From contig CAISTO010000300.1 of assembly GCA_903888395.1 (NCBI GenBank), positions 1 through 9,403 on the forward strand: a DNA stretch of 9,403 nucleotides, written 5' to 3'. A program made the position numbers and the translations under genes. The notes under the pieces were generated by a model. The model worked only from the letters and a program-made list of their open reading frames with translations, did not search any database and was not told the DNA's origin. The stretch comes from an uncultured Bacteroidota bacterium (lineage in GTDB: Bacteria > Bacteroidota > Bacteroidia > UKL13-3). Below, in pieces: positions 1 to 7,015 of this stretch. Within the stretch, counting starts at the first letter, position 1. Each line of letters begins with the position of its first letter.

Positions 1-13
1 AATCAATCATTTT

Positions 14-604
14 ATGAAAAAGATAATATTAGCATTAAGTACCATAGGAGTTTTAATTAGTTCTGGCTGTGGTAACAGAAAAATTGATAGAGTAGATCCA
101 AATTTAGCTACTGATATTAGTGGGCGTTGGAACGATACTGATAGCAAATTGGTATCAATAGAATTGATTAATGATGCACTTGTTCTTAATAGGAATTGGA
201 TAGCAAGTTTTGAATCAAGAATGAACCGCAAGCCTGTAGTAATTATTGGCAATGTTAGAAATAAAACGAGTGAATACATTGACGCAACTTTTTTTATTAA
301 AAACATGGAAATTGCATTCGTAAATGGTGGTTCTGTTACAGTTGTTCAAAGTTCTGAAGACCGTAGCCCAATTCGTGATGAAAGAAACGACCAGCAAACA
401 TTTGCTAGCGAAGAAACTAAAAAGAAATGGGGCAAAGAAAAAGGTGCTGATTTTATGATGAATGGAGTAATTGTTTCCATTACTGATGAGCATAAAAACC
501 GCAAATCTGTAGCCTATCAAGTAAACTTAGAGTTGACCGATTTGGAAACCAACGAAAAAGTTTGGATTGGCCAAAAACAAATTAAGAAATTAGTCAAAAA
601 CTAA
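14..604 (+). CDS. lpoB: LpoB-like lipoprotein, penicillin-binding protein activator family
   Basis: A 196-aa lipoprotein. Residues 1-18 form a signal peptide (MKK, then a hydrophobic stretch) ending at Cys19 in the lipobox-like context SSGC. No acidic cluster follows the Cys, so a periplasmic-facing anchor is more likely than surface export (inference). The mature start matches the LpoB family: DISGRWNDTDS at about 34-44, an expected nucleotide-binding-fold-like core with KPVVIIGNVRNKTSEYID at 73-90, GADFMMNG at 145-151, and a C-terminal strand NEKVWIGQKQIKK at about 180-192. In E. coli, LpoB crosses the periplasm to stimulate the peptidoglycan synthase PBP1b. This protein lacks the long Pro/Gln-rich linker of the enterobacterial form, as non-enteric members usually do, so partner and mechanism are not assured. 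The ATG is 13 nt from the window edge, so its promoter is not visible. A COG3014-type lipoprotein gene follows, a recurrent neighbour of LpoB homologues. Family assignment is good; PBP activation is inferred. Confidence 0.85.
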   Translation: MKKIILALSTIGVLISSGCGNRKIDRVDPNLATDISGRWNDTDSKLVSIELINDALVLNRNWIASFESRMNRKPVVIIGNVRNKTSEYIDATFFIKNMEIAFVNGGSVTVVQSSEDRSPIRDERNDQQTFASEETKKKWGKEKGADFMMNGVIVSITDEHKNRKSVAYQVNLELTDLETNEKVWIGQKQIKKLVKN

Positions 605-619
605 AATTTAAATCTAAAT

Positions 620-648
620 AAAAAGCCTACTAAACAAGTAGGCTTTTT
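620..648 (+). terminator. Rho-independent terminator after lpoB
   Basis: An 11-bp perfect stem (620-630 pairing with 638-648, core AAAGCCTAC/GTAGGCTTT) closes a 7-nt loop (TAAACAA) and runs straight into a T-rich tract. It begins 15 nt after the lpoB stop. The A-rich left arm and T-rich right arm mean it could also work on the opposite strand, but no - strand gene ends here. Confidence 0.85.
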
Positions 649-668
649 ATTTATTTATTTATTTATTT
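649..668 (+). repeat. (ATTT)5 tetranucleotide repeat
   Basis: Five perfect ATTT units directly follow the terminator stem and lie 20 nt before the TTG start of the next gene. They form part of the terminator's U-rich tail and of the leader of the downstream lipoprotein gene. Such short tandem repeats can change in copy number by slippage. Confidence 0.8.
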
Positions 669-687
669 TCATTTTTAAAATACTTCA

Positions 688-2109
688 TTGATCAAAAATA
701 AAGCTTACATATTATTGATATTTGCCTTAACTATGCTTAGTGCATGTGCTACTTTTTACCAAAAGCAAGCAGATGTTATGGATGCTGTTTATAATGGAAA
801 TATCAATAAAGCTGAAGCATTAATGAACGATGCTAGGTGGCAGAAACCCAAAAGAAACAGATTGCTTTTTTACTTAAATAAAGGAACTATTTTATGGATG
901 AATGGAAAAAATATTGAAAGCAATCAATATTTTTTAAAAGCCGATTTATTTGTAGAAGATTATAGAAAAAATTATGTTACAGAATTGGCAAGTGTTCTTA
1001 TCAATCCAAATTATAGTACCTATAGTGGTGAATCATTTGAACAAATATTGCTTCATTATTATGCAACCATCAATTTTGTTCAATTAGGCGATTTGGATAA
1101 TGCTTTGGTGGCTTGTAAACGAATGATTGCCACAAGTCAAAAAATAAATGATTATTTAGAAAATAAAAACAAATATAGACGTGATGCATTTGCACATAAT
1201 TTATTAGGAATGATATACGATGCGCAAGGGGATTATAATAATGCGTTTATTGCTTATAGAAATTCACTCAATATATATAAAGAAGATTATAAGCCACAGT
1301 TAGGAACGGAAATTCCTTTACAGTTAAAAAAAGATATTTTACGAACCGCAAAAACCATTTACTTTAAAGATGAAGTGGATAAATATGAAGCAGAATTTAA
1401 TTTAAAAGCAGAACTTTTGCCTGAAGGTTATGCTCCTTTAGTGTTTTTTTGGAACAATGGCCTTGGTCCTGTAAAAGATGAAAATTCTGTAAACTTTGTT
1501 ACATATCCTTCCCAAAATGGATATGTAAATTTTGTAAATGTGGAGCTTGGTTTAAGTTTCCCAATATATATTGGAAACGAAGAGGACAGGAAAAAAGTAA
1601 CAGCTTTAAATATTGTTAGAGTTGCTTGGCCCAAATATGTAACACGTGTTCCAACTTATAATAATGCAGTTTTAAAAGACAGTTTAAACAATGTATTTAA
1701 ATTAGATATCGGAGAAGATATTAACGCAATTGCTTTCAAAAGTTTAGAAGATAGAATGTTTAAAGAAATTGGTGAAGCAATTTTACGATTTGCGTTGAAG
1801 CAGGCAGCAGTAGCTTTAGCAAAAAAAGAAAATGAAGGTGCAGGTGCGGCCTTAAGTATTTTAAGTGCTGCCTCAGAAAAAGCAGATACCCGCAATTGGC
1901 AATTTTTACCTTATTCTATTAATTATACTCGGGCTTTTTTACCAATTGGCAAACAAAATATTGTGCTTGAAACTTCTTCAAATATTAACTCTGAAAAGAA
2001 TAGTTTCATGGTAAATATGGAAAAAGGAAAAACCAATTTTCAAGCATTTCAAACTCTACAATTTGATGGCTTTGCCGATAAATATGGCAATAGAATCAAT
2101 TTGTATTGA
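688..2109 (+). CDS. COG3014-type TPR-like lipoprotein
   Basis: A 473-aa predicted lipoprotein. The start is TTG: an in-frame TAA lies 12 nt upstream (676-678), and the first ATG, at residue 16, would remove the signal peptide. With TTG the N-terminus is a clean lipoprotein signal (KNKAY, hydrophobic core, LSAC lipobox, Cys20). Residues about 57-200 are helical and TPR-like: a repeat-like block at 57-86, TYSGESFEQ plus HYYATINFVQLGDLDNALVACKRM at about 111-146, and DAFAHNLLGMIYDAQGDYNNAFIAYRNSL at about 166-194. The pattern (S/P)xFExxxxHxYxAxNxxxLGDLxxAxVxxxR is typical of the COG3014 family. The C-terminal half (about 245-473) is predicted mostly beta. The family has no established biochemical role; recurrent adjacency to LpoB homologues suggests work at the cell envelope (inference). 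It has its own leader after the lpoB terminator, so it may be transcribed separately or by read-through. I see no clear promoter in the 39-nt gap. Confidence 0.8.
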   Translation: MIKNKAYILLIFALTMLSACATFYQKQADVMDAVYNGNINKAEALMNDARWQKPKRNRLLFYLNKGTILWMNGKNIESNQYFLKADLFVEDYRKNYVTELASVLINPNYSTYSGESFEQILLHYYATINFVQLGDLDNALVACKRMIATSQKINDYLENKNKYRRDAFAHNLLGMIYDAQGDYNNAFIAYRNSLNIYKEDYKPQLGTEIPLQLKKDILRTAKTIYFKDEVDKYEAEFNLKAELLPEGYAPLVFFWNNGLGPVKDENSVNFVTYPSQNGYVNFVNVELGLSFPIYIGNEEDRKKVTALNIVRVAWPKYVTRVPTYNNAVLKDSLNNVFKLDIGEDINAIAFKSLEDRMFKEIGEAILRFALKQAAVALAKKENEGAGAALSILSAASEKADTRNWQFLPYSINYTRAFLPIGKQNIVLETSSNINSEKNSFMVNMEKGKTNFQAFQTLQFDGFADKYGNRINLY

Positions 2110-2111
2110 TG

Positions 2112-2197
2112 GTTGATAGACCATAGACCATAGTGAATAGACGAAAGTAAAGAACTTTTGTCTATGGTCCAAAAACTATCGTCCATGGTCCATCGAC
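2112..2197. repeat. Imperfect inverted repeat built from a 7-nt unit; possible bidirectional terminator
   Basis: Arms 2112-2128 and 2181-2197 pair over 17 positions with 14 Watson-Crick pairs, one G-T and two mismatches. The arms contain copies of GACCATAG (2119-2126 and 2126-2133, a 7-nt tandem step) and, inverted, CTATGGTC (2162-2169) plus two one-mismatch versions (2176-2183 and 2183-2190, again a 7-nt step). An alternative inner hairpin pairs 2119-2128 perfectly with 2160-2169. The element fills the gap between convergent genes and ends seven bases before the tcdA stop codon, which fits a two-way transcription barrier, although there is no strong T-tract. Confidence 0.65.
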
Positions 2198-2203
2198 TAT
2201 AAA

Positions 2204-2935
2204 CTATCTATTATATAAATCTCTAATACAAACACTGGCAACCGTACAACCAAATACAGTTGGCATATAACTGATAGTTCCCACCACCGATTTTTTGCGC
2301 ATGTCATCGGGTGTTTCTACCACTTTAAATTCAGGCATTCTTTGCTCATCACTAAACACAGCTTTTACACCTTTATAAACGCCCAATCTATGTAAATATT
2401 TGCGAACATATTTTGCCAAATGGCAATTATAAGTAGCTGAAATATCTGCAACTTTTAACCTTGTAGGATCTACTTTAGAGCCAGCACCCATAGAACTTAC
2501 TATGGGAATTCCTCTGTCGATACAAGCTTTTATAAAATATACTTTTGGAGAAAGCGTATCAATACAATCTACCGCATAATCAAAATGATTATTGTTCAAT
2601 ACTTCTTCAGTTATTTGATCTCGGAAGTAAACAGGTAAAATCTGTAATTCTAAATCAGGGTTGATGTCTAATAAACGTTCACCTAAAACTTCGGCTTTTA
2701 TTTTGTTTTCAGTACTTTTTAAAGCTACCAATTGTCTGTTTCTGTTAGTTGGATCTACATTATCAGCATCTACAATGGTCATTTTACCAACACCAGCTCG
2801 TGCTATCATTTCGGCAGCTATTCCGCCAACACCACCTAGCCCAACTACCAATACATTTGAATTAACTAATGTTTTTAATTTATCGGGACCTAGTAATAAC
2901 TCGGTGCGGCCCATCCAGGGTTGTACTTCTTTCAT
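2204..2935 (-). CDS. tcdA: tRNA threonylcarbamoyladenosine dehydratase (TcdA/CsdL, ThiF/E1-like)
   Basis: A 243-aa member of the ThiF/MoeB/E1-like adenylating family. The Rossmann nucleotide loop GLGGVGG is at 32-38, the acidic strand end IVDADNV at 54-60, and the family signature NRNRQ at 64-68. DCIDTLSPK (123-131) follows, then SSMGAGSKVDPTRLKVADIS at about 147-166. The combination of NxNRQ, the GAGxxxDPT block and an FSxE-type segment (FSDEQ, 194-198) points to TcdA rather than MoeB or ThiF. TcdA uses ATP to cyclise the t6A37 carboxyl into ct6A in ANN-reading tRNAs, in the cytoplasm, usually supplied with a CsdA/CsdE partner; no such partner is visible here. No C-terminal rhodanese or paired CxxC zinc motif is present. 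The start ATG (2933-2935) directly abuts the tatD stop codon, so it is the last gene of the - strand operon. Confidence 0.9.
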   Translation of the reverse strand: MKEVQPWMGRTELLLGPDKLKTLVNSNVLVVGLGGVGGIAAEMIARAGVGKMTIVDADNVDPTNRNRQLVALKSTENKIKAEVLGERLLDINPDLELQILPVYFRDQITEEVLNNNHFDYAVDCIDTLSPKVYFIKACIDRGIPIVSSMGAGSKVDPTRLKVADISATYNCHLAKYVRKYLHRLGVYKGVKAVFSDEQRMPEFKVVETPDDMRKKSVVGTISYMPTVFGCTVASVCIRDLYNR

Positions 2936-3595
2936 TTATTTTTTTATTTTAAAAAGGTTGGCAAAGTTATCAAAGATTTGATTTTTTAAAACTGTTTCTT
3001 CAATTTCTAAAATTTGAACTGCCTTTTGGTATATTTCACTGATTAAATATTTGCTTGTGTCGGTTTCTAAAAACAAGTGATTTAAAGGAATTTTCCCAAT
3101 TACTAAACTTGCATTCATTGTTGGGTTAAATAAATATTTCCCTACACTAAAATAAACATTTTTAAAATTTAAAAGCATTTGTAATGTTTCTTCATTTCCC
3201 GAAAAACCATGTAATACAAACTTTACATTTGGGTATTGCTTTGCAATGGCAGCAAAATCGGAATAAGCCTTTACACAATGAACTATAACTGGTAAATTAA
3301 ACTGAATTGCCAATTCAATTTGTTGGTGAAAAGTAGTTAATTGTAACTCAATGGGTGTTTGAATGACCCTGTCTAATCCACATTCACCAATTGCAATTAT
3401 TTGAGCATGATTTTTTTCTATTTGTGCTAAGGCCCAATCAATATTAGTTTTGTGAACATGCCAAGGATGTAAACCTAAGGAAACTGGATAATCAATTTTG
3501 CTAAAATCAATGGTTTTAAAAAAACCATTTCTGATGGCTATTTCACCAATCACTTTTGGCTTTCTATGTGAATGTAAATTGATGTATTGGCTCAA
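2936..3595 (-). CDS. TatD-family metal-dependent hydrolase (short form)
   Basis: A 219-aa TIM-barrel amidohydrolase-fold protein of the TatD family. Visible metal ligands are H8 and H10 (NLHSH), E71 (GECGLD, 70-75), H106 (VIVHCVKA), H129 (LHGFSG) and D179 (LETD). GLHPW at 41-45 is the second family signature. TatD proteins are Mg/Mn-dependent deoxyribonucleases or related hydrolases in the cytoplasm; the exact substrate cannot be read from sequence. At 219 aa it is shorter than the roughly 260-aa enterobacterial form, but every metal ligand is kept. The start is TTG: the codon two upstream is the TAA stop of the glycosyltransferase gene in the same frame, and no ATG precedes H8. An AGGAA lies 7 nt before the TTG, within the upstream gene's end, a plausible ribosome site that supports this start. 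Gaps are 3 nt upstream and 0 nt to tcdA. Confidence 0.87.
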   Translation of the reverse strand: MSQYINLHSHRKPKVIGEIAIRNGFFKTIDFSKIDYPVSLGLHPWHVHKTNIDWALAQIEKNHAQIIAIGECGLDRVIQTPIELQLTTFHQQIELAIQFNLPVIVHCVKAYSDFAAIAKQYPNVKFVLHGFSGNEETLQMLLNFKNVYFSVGKYLFNPTMNASLVIGKIPLNHLFLETDTSKYLISEIYQKAVQILEIEETVLKNQIFDNFANLFKIKK

Positions 3596-3598
3596 AAA

Positions 3599-5101
3599 TT
3601 ATTTCCTAACAAATTGATAAATATAATAAGTTTGGTTTTCGTTGCCAAAAGGATTAATCCAATGCATGAATTTATCTAAAAAACTAGGATCTATGGTGGC
3701 TAAATATTCCACTTTTCCAAAGTTTTTTATACATGGAGCTAACCTTGAAACTAATTTTTCTGCTTCGCCAACTATTAAGTAATTAGGTAATTCAGAATTA
3801 GTTGATTTTAAATATTTGTATAAATTTTCAGCAGGATCCTCTTTAGTTACGTTATAATAGTTTACCCATTTTTGTAAATAATACCTTGGCATAAGTACTG
3901 TACCAGAATTGCTAGTTTCAAAAATAAATGAGTTTACATCTGTTTTTTGCGAAAGATAATTCATGGCATTTACCCTACTAATTTTTGTTGATGAAGGCGT
4001 TAAAACAATCAATACAATTGTGTTTAATATCCAGAAAAATTTCCAACTATTATCTACAAATTTTTTGTGTTTAATTAAGTAGGTATTCTTTTCTTTTATT
4101 TCATTCCAAGTAATTAAACCCGCCATAATTATAAATGGAACTACAGGCATAATAAATCGTTCTTGTTTGTTTGGAAATGCAGAATGGAATGCAAAAAACA
4201 ACAATGCAGGAAGAAATAATATTAAGTGTTTGCGCCAGCTTAAAGCAAAACCATAAGCAATAAAAATACTTACTGGAGGAATTAAAATACCACCAATCAA
4301 TAACAAGTAATTATACCAATTTCCAACAATATAATTATAAGCATTATCTACGTTATAAACCGAATAAGCCATGAATTCGGCTAATGGTTTACCCCAAATA
4401 TACATGTCGACACTAACTTGAAAAACAAGTATAGAAAGGATTACACCAATGCCATAAAAAAGTGCATTTTTGAATTTATATTGAATCCAAACTACAATAC
4501 CTAAGCCAGCAATAAAAGTAGAAGTTTGGAAGCGAATAGAAAATGCTAATCCAGCTATAAAGCCTGCAAACATGAATTGTAATACTGCTTTTTTATCATT
4601 GTTTACTATTAACCAAGTGCCATAAATTAAAGGTGGAATACATACCATTTCTACCAAGTTTCTTACACTTAGCATAGGAATAAACCATAACAAGGAACAC
4701 ATCCAAGCTACGTTAATTGCATTGTTAATATTGCTTAATTTCTCTGTAATTTTAAAAGCATATTTTACAACTACTAATGAAAGTAATGCGTGTAGTAAAC
4801 GTAAAATTAGCATTTTGGTATTTGGTTCGGTAATGCCAATAAAAGCTAATATTTTAAATATATAATAGTGAATTCCTGTGTATAATAATACGTGTCCGGT
4901 AGCTGCTGCATTGGGGTTTGATGGTCCGGGCAACCATTGGCTATCATCACGTCCGTCTAACCAACTTTGTGCTACTTCTACTATTAAAAAATGGTCATCG
5001 CTCATGCCATAACCTTGGCTAAAAATTACTGCCACTAACCTTACCATAAATGCAATAATGAGAATGGCATTCAATGGATTTTCTTGGTAATATTTTTTCA
5101 T
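3599..5101 (-). CDS. Polytopic GT-C glycosyltransferase, GT22 (Alg9/PIG-B mannosyltransferase)-like
   Basis: A 500-aa integral membrane protein with roughly 11-12 hydrophobic segments over residues 10-370 and a soluble C-terminal part of about 130 residues. The first loop carries the acidic pair D35-D36 in GMSDDHF, matching the HPDE-type catalytic acid position of dolichol/polyprenyl-dependent mannosyltransferases. Residues 306-316 (HSAFPNKQERF) match the HKExRF signature of GT22 enzymes in modified form, with NKQERF in place of HKEERF. These enzymes transfer sugar from a polyprenyl-phosphate donor on the outer face of the inner membrane, so glycolipid, polysaccharide or protein glycosylation is likely; acceptor and sugar are unknown. 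It starts 8 nt after the CoA-transferase stop and ends 3 nt before the tatD start, so co-transcription is likely. Alternatives are the GT39/GT83 (ArnT-like) families, but the NKQERF motif favours GT22. Confidence 0.72.
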   Translation of the reverse strand: MKKYYQENPLNAILIIAFMVRLVAVIFSQGYGMSDDHFLIVEVAQSWLDGRDDSQWLPGPSNPNAAATGHVLLYTGIHYYIFKILAFIGITEPNTKMLILRLLHALLSLVVVKYAFKITEKLSNINNAINVAWMCSLLWFIPMLSVRNLVEMVCIPPLIYGTWLIVNNDKKAVLQFMFAGFIAGLAFSIRFQTSTFIAGLGIVVWIQYKFKNALFYGIGVILSILVFQVSVDMYIWGKPLAEFMAYSVYNVDNAYNYIVGNWYNYLLLIGGILIPPVSIFIAYGFALSWRKHLILFLPALLFFAFHSAFPNKQERFIMPVVPFIIMAGLITWNEIKEKNTYLIKHKKFVDNSWKFFWILNTIVLIVLTPSSTKISRVNAMNYLSQKTDVNSFIFETSNSGTVLMPRYYLQKWVNYYNVTKEDPAENLYKYLKSTNSELPNYLIVGEAEKLVSRLAPCIKNFGKVEYLATIDPSFLDKFMHWINPFGNENQTYYIYQFVRK

Positions 5102-5109
5102 TTTAATTA

Positions 5110-5763
5110 TTAAATACTCATTTCAAAAACATTATTAGAAATAATCAAACGGCCTTCAGTTTTTGATTTTATATAATCGATGGTAACTCCAGGTGCGTAT
5201 TCCAATAATTCAAAACCTTGATCGGTAATATTAAATACTCCTAACTCTGTTACTACTTTTTTTACACAAGCTAAGCCGGTAATTGGAAGTGAACATTGCT
5301 TAAGTAATTTTGATTCACCAGCTTTATTTACATGTTGCATGGCAACAATAATATTTTTTGCGGATGCAACTAAATCCATTGCACCGCCCATACCTTTTAC
5401 CATTTTACCTGGAATTTTCCAATTGGCTATGTCACCGTTATCGGCTACTTCCATGGCGCCCAAAACAGTTAAGTCTACTCTGCCGCTTCTAATCATTCCA
5501 AAGCTCATGGCACTGTCAAAAAAGCTGCTGCCTTTGGAAGTAGTTACAGTTTGCTTGCCTGCATTGATGAGGTCAGCGTCTACTTGATCTTCAAACGGAT
5601 ACGGACCAATTCCTAGTAATCCATTTTCTGATTGAAGAATTACTTCAATGCCTTCGGGAACATAATTAGCTACCAAAGTAGGAATGCCAATTCCTAAGTT
5701 TACATAATATCCATCTTGCAATTCTTTTGCAATGCGTTTTGCAATACCAAATTTATCTAACAT
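5110..5763 (-). CDS. scoB: 3-oxoacid CoA-transferase subunit B
   Basis: A 217-aa class I CoA-transferase beta subunit. It has GIGIPT at 24-29, the catalytic SENG motif at 45-48 with Glu46 as the expected thioester-forming residue, GLLGIGPYP at 48-56, and KGMGGAMDL at about 123-131. Length (about 215-220 aa) and motif set match the B subunit (ScoB, PcaJ, AtoA-type). With an A subunit it moves CoA from succinyl-CoA to acetoacetate or a related 3-oxoacid, in ketone-body or aromatic breakdown or branched-chain metabolism; the exact acid cannot be told from sequence. No A subunit is in the window: the 287 bp upstream are non-coding. The next gene downstream on the same strand is the membrane glycosyltransferase, 8 nt away. 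The ATG start gives the expected family N-terminus. I found no convincing - strand promoter with -33 and -7 boxes. Confidence 0.9.
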   Translation of the reverse strand: MLDKFGIAKRIAKELQDGYYVNLGIGIPTLVANYVPEGIEVILQSENGLLGIGPYPFEDQVDADLINAGKQTVTTSKGSSFFDSAMSFGMIRSGRVDLTVLGAMEVADNGDIANWKIPGKMVKGMGGAMDLVASAKNIIVAMQHVNKAGESKLLKQCSLPITGLACVKKVVTELGVFNITDQGFELLEYAPGVTIDYIKSKTEGRLIISNNVFEMSI

Positions 5764-5850
5764 TTTTTTATTCGTTATTTTCCATTACTTTTTAATGGTT
5801 TTAGGTTTATATATTTATAAAGCTTTTTAGGTTTCAATAATAATTAAATT

Positions 5851-5872
5851 ATTGCAAATATTTAATTGCAAA
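5851..5872. repeat. Paired ATTGCAAA direct repeats (TTGCAA palindromes)
   Basis: Two exact copies of ATTGCAAA (5851-5858, 5865-5872), 14 bp start to start, each containing the palindrome TTGCAA. They lie about 90 bp upstream of scoB and 180 bp upstream of the first lipid kinase. They could be an operator or a chance pair in AT-rich DNA. Confidence 0.35.
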
Positions 5873-5921
5873 CTAACTGTTTTTTTACATGTTCATATTC
5901 TAATAATACTTAAAAAGAGAG

Positions 5922-5953
5922 TTTGATTTTTTAAAAAAAATACAATAAAATTG
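5922..5953 (+). promoter_or_regulatory. Candidate Bacteroidota-type promoter for the lipid kinase pair
   Basis: TTTG at 5922-5925 and TAAAATTG at 5946-5953 are separated by 20 nt. The Bacteroidetes consensus is TTTG, 19-21 nt, TAnnTTTG; here the spacer is right and the -7 box has one mismatch (A for T). A start near 5960 would leave a leader of about 90 nt before the ATG at 6051. Prediction by eye only; A/T-rich background raises the chance of a false match. Confidence 0.4.
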
Positions 5954-6050
5954 ATGTTATTTTTATATTAAGTAAAAATATTGTTGGAATTTTTAATTTA
6001 ATTAAATTTTTAAATTGTAACATTCAAAAAAAAACAACATTATTGTTTCA

Positions 6051-6953
6051 ATGATTCGTCCAAATACTATCTTGTTTTTAGTAAATCCTTTTGCGGGAAC
6101 CGGCAAGGCCATCAATGCTGCAAAATATGCCATTGAGGTGATGCAACAAAATGGATATGACACCGCACTTTTGGTAAGTAAAGATTTGGGTGATTTGTCA
6201 AAATTTACGAGTCAATTTAATTTTGAAGAAATATGTAAGATAGCAGTTATGGGTGGCGATGGAACTTTGCATGAAGTGATTAACGCCATTATGGGAAACC
6301 AAAATTGGCTTTCTATTCCAATAGTATCATTTCCATGCGGAACAGGAAATGCTTTTAACCATGACATTGGTTTTTTAACAGTTAAAAAATCCACTAAATT
6401 ACTATTAAATGGTAAAGTTAAATTATTAGATTTAACAGAGGTAATAACAAATGGAACAAGTATTTGGTCATTTAATTCTGTAGGTTGTGGAATGATAGCG
6501 CATGTTAATCAATTAGCTGAAAAACTGCGTTGGTTAGGCGGTAAAAGATATATCATTGCATCATTACTAATATTAATAAAAAAGCCAACTATTCATGCTA
6601 AAGTAACCTTTAATAATCAGGTTTATGAAAATGAGTTTAGTTTAATGTTGGCTTGTAATACGCGTTATGCTGGTAAGGCAATGATACTTGCTCCATTTGC
6701 AAAATTAAACGACGGACTCATTGATTTTATTATACTTAAAAAAGCTTCTAGGTTTAAGTTATTAATGCTTTTGCCAAAAGTATTTAGTGGCAAACATATC
6801 AGGTCAAGATTAATAAAAGTGATACAAACTAATCATTTGAAAATAGAAACACAAACACCCCAAATATTAAATTTAGATGGAGAAGTAATTGGTAATACTC
6901 CACTCGAAATAATTATGTATCATCAGAAGTTAAAAGTGATTTGTGAACTTTAA
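6051..6953 (+). CDS. Diacylglycerol/sphingosine kinase-family lipid kinase, copy 1
   Basis: A 300-aa DAGK-catalytic-family protein (COG1597 type). Its motifs are LVNPFAGTGKA (10-20), the ATP-binding GGDGTLHEVINA (68-79), PCGTGNAF (95-102), CNTRYAGKAM (202-211), AKLNDGLID (217-225) and C-terminal LDGE (275-278). These proteins phosphorylate lipids such as diacylglycerol, undecaprenol-type alcohols or sphingoid bases at the inner membrane face; substrate cannot be assigned. Because Bacteroidota may make sphingolipids, a long-chain-base kinase role is worth considering (inference). No transmembrane segment is evident, as expected for a peripheral enzyme. The nucleotide-binding and DGE residues look intact. 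It is followed after 62 nt by a full-length paralogue in the same direction; a promoter candidate lies upstream and no terminator separates the two, so they probably form one unit. Confidence 0.85.
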   Translation: MIRPNTILFLVNPFAGTGKAINAAKYAIEVMQQNGYDTALLVSKDLGDLSKFTSQFNFEEICKIAVMGGDGTLHEVINAIMGNQNWLSIPIVSFPCGTGNAFNHDIGFLTVKKSTKLLLNGKVKLLDLTEVITNGTSIWSFNSVGCGMIAHVNQLAEKLRWLGGKRYIIASLLILIKKPTIHAKVTFNNQVYENEFSLMLACNTRYAGKAMILAPFAKLNDGLIDFIILKKASRFKLLMLLPKVFSGKHIRSRLIKVIQTNHLKIETQTPQILNLDGEVIGNTPLEIIMYHQKLKVICEL

Positions 6954-7015
6954 TTACAAACCTTGTCATTACAAATTTAAATTGAAATATTCAAAAGTAA
7001 ATCAAAGTATTGTTT

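Larger units (their letters stand above)
5764..6050. other. AT-rich divergent intergenic region
   Basis: 287 bp between the divergent scoB and lipid kinase genes, with no ORF or RNA gene that I can support. It holds a plausible promoter for the + strand (5922-5953) and a pair of ATTGCAAA direct repeats (5851-5858, 5865-5872). A weak hairpin (CCATT 5782-5786 with AATGG 5794-5798) sits in the scoB leader. The rest is A/T tracts. Confidence 0.8.

Noticed and set aside
2661..2981. 106-aa + strand ORF opposite tcdA and the end of tatD
   Set aside because: It is the antisense of well-supported genes and its sequence has no family signature.
5339..5587. 82-aa + strand ORF inside scoB
   Set aside because: Antisense of a conserved CoA-transferase gene; low-complexity composition.
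5782..5798. CCATT/AATGG hairpin in the scoB leader as a riboswitch or attenuator
   Set aside because: Only five to six A/T-rich pairs and no conserved aptamer pattern.
5828..5900. Promoter boxes for scoB on the - strand
   Set aside because: Single near-matches to TAnnTTTG exist, but none has a TTTG at 19-21 nt.
7010..7015. TTG start two codons upstream of the second lipid kinase
   Set aside because: ATG 7016 gives the same length as copy 1 and a residue-for-residue match; the two extra residues have no counterpart.
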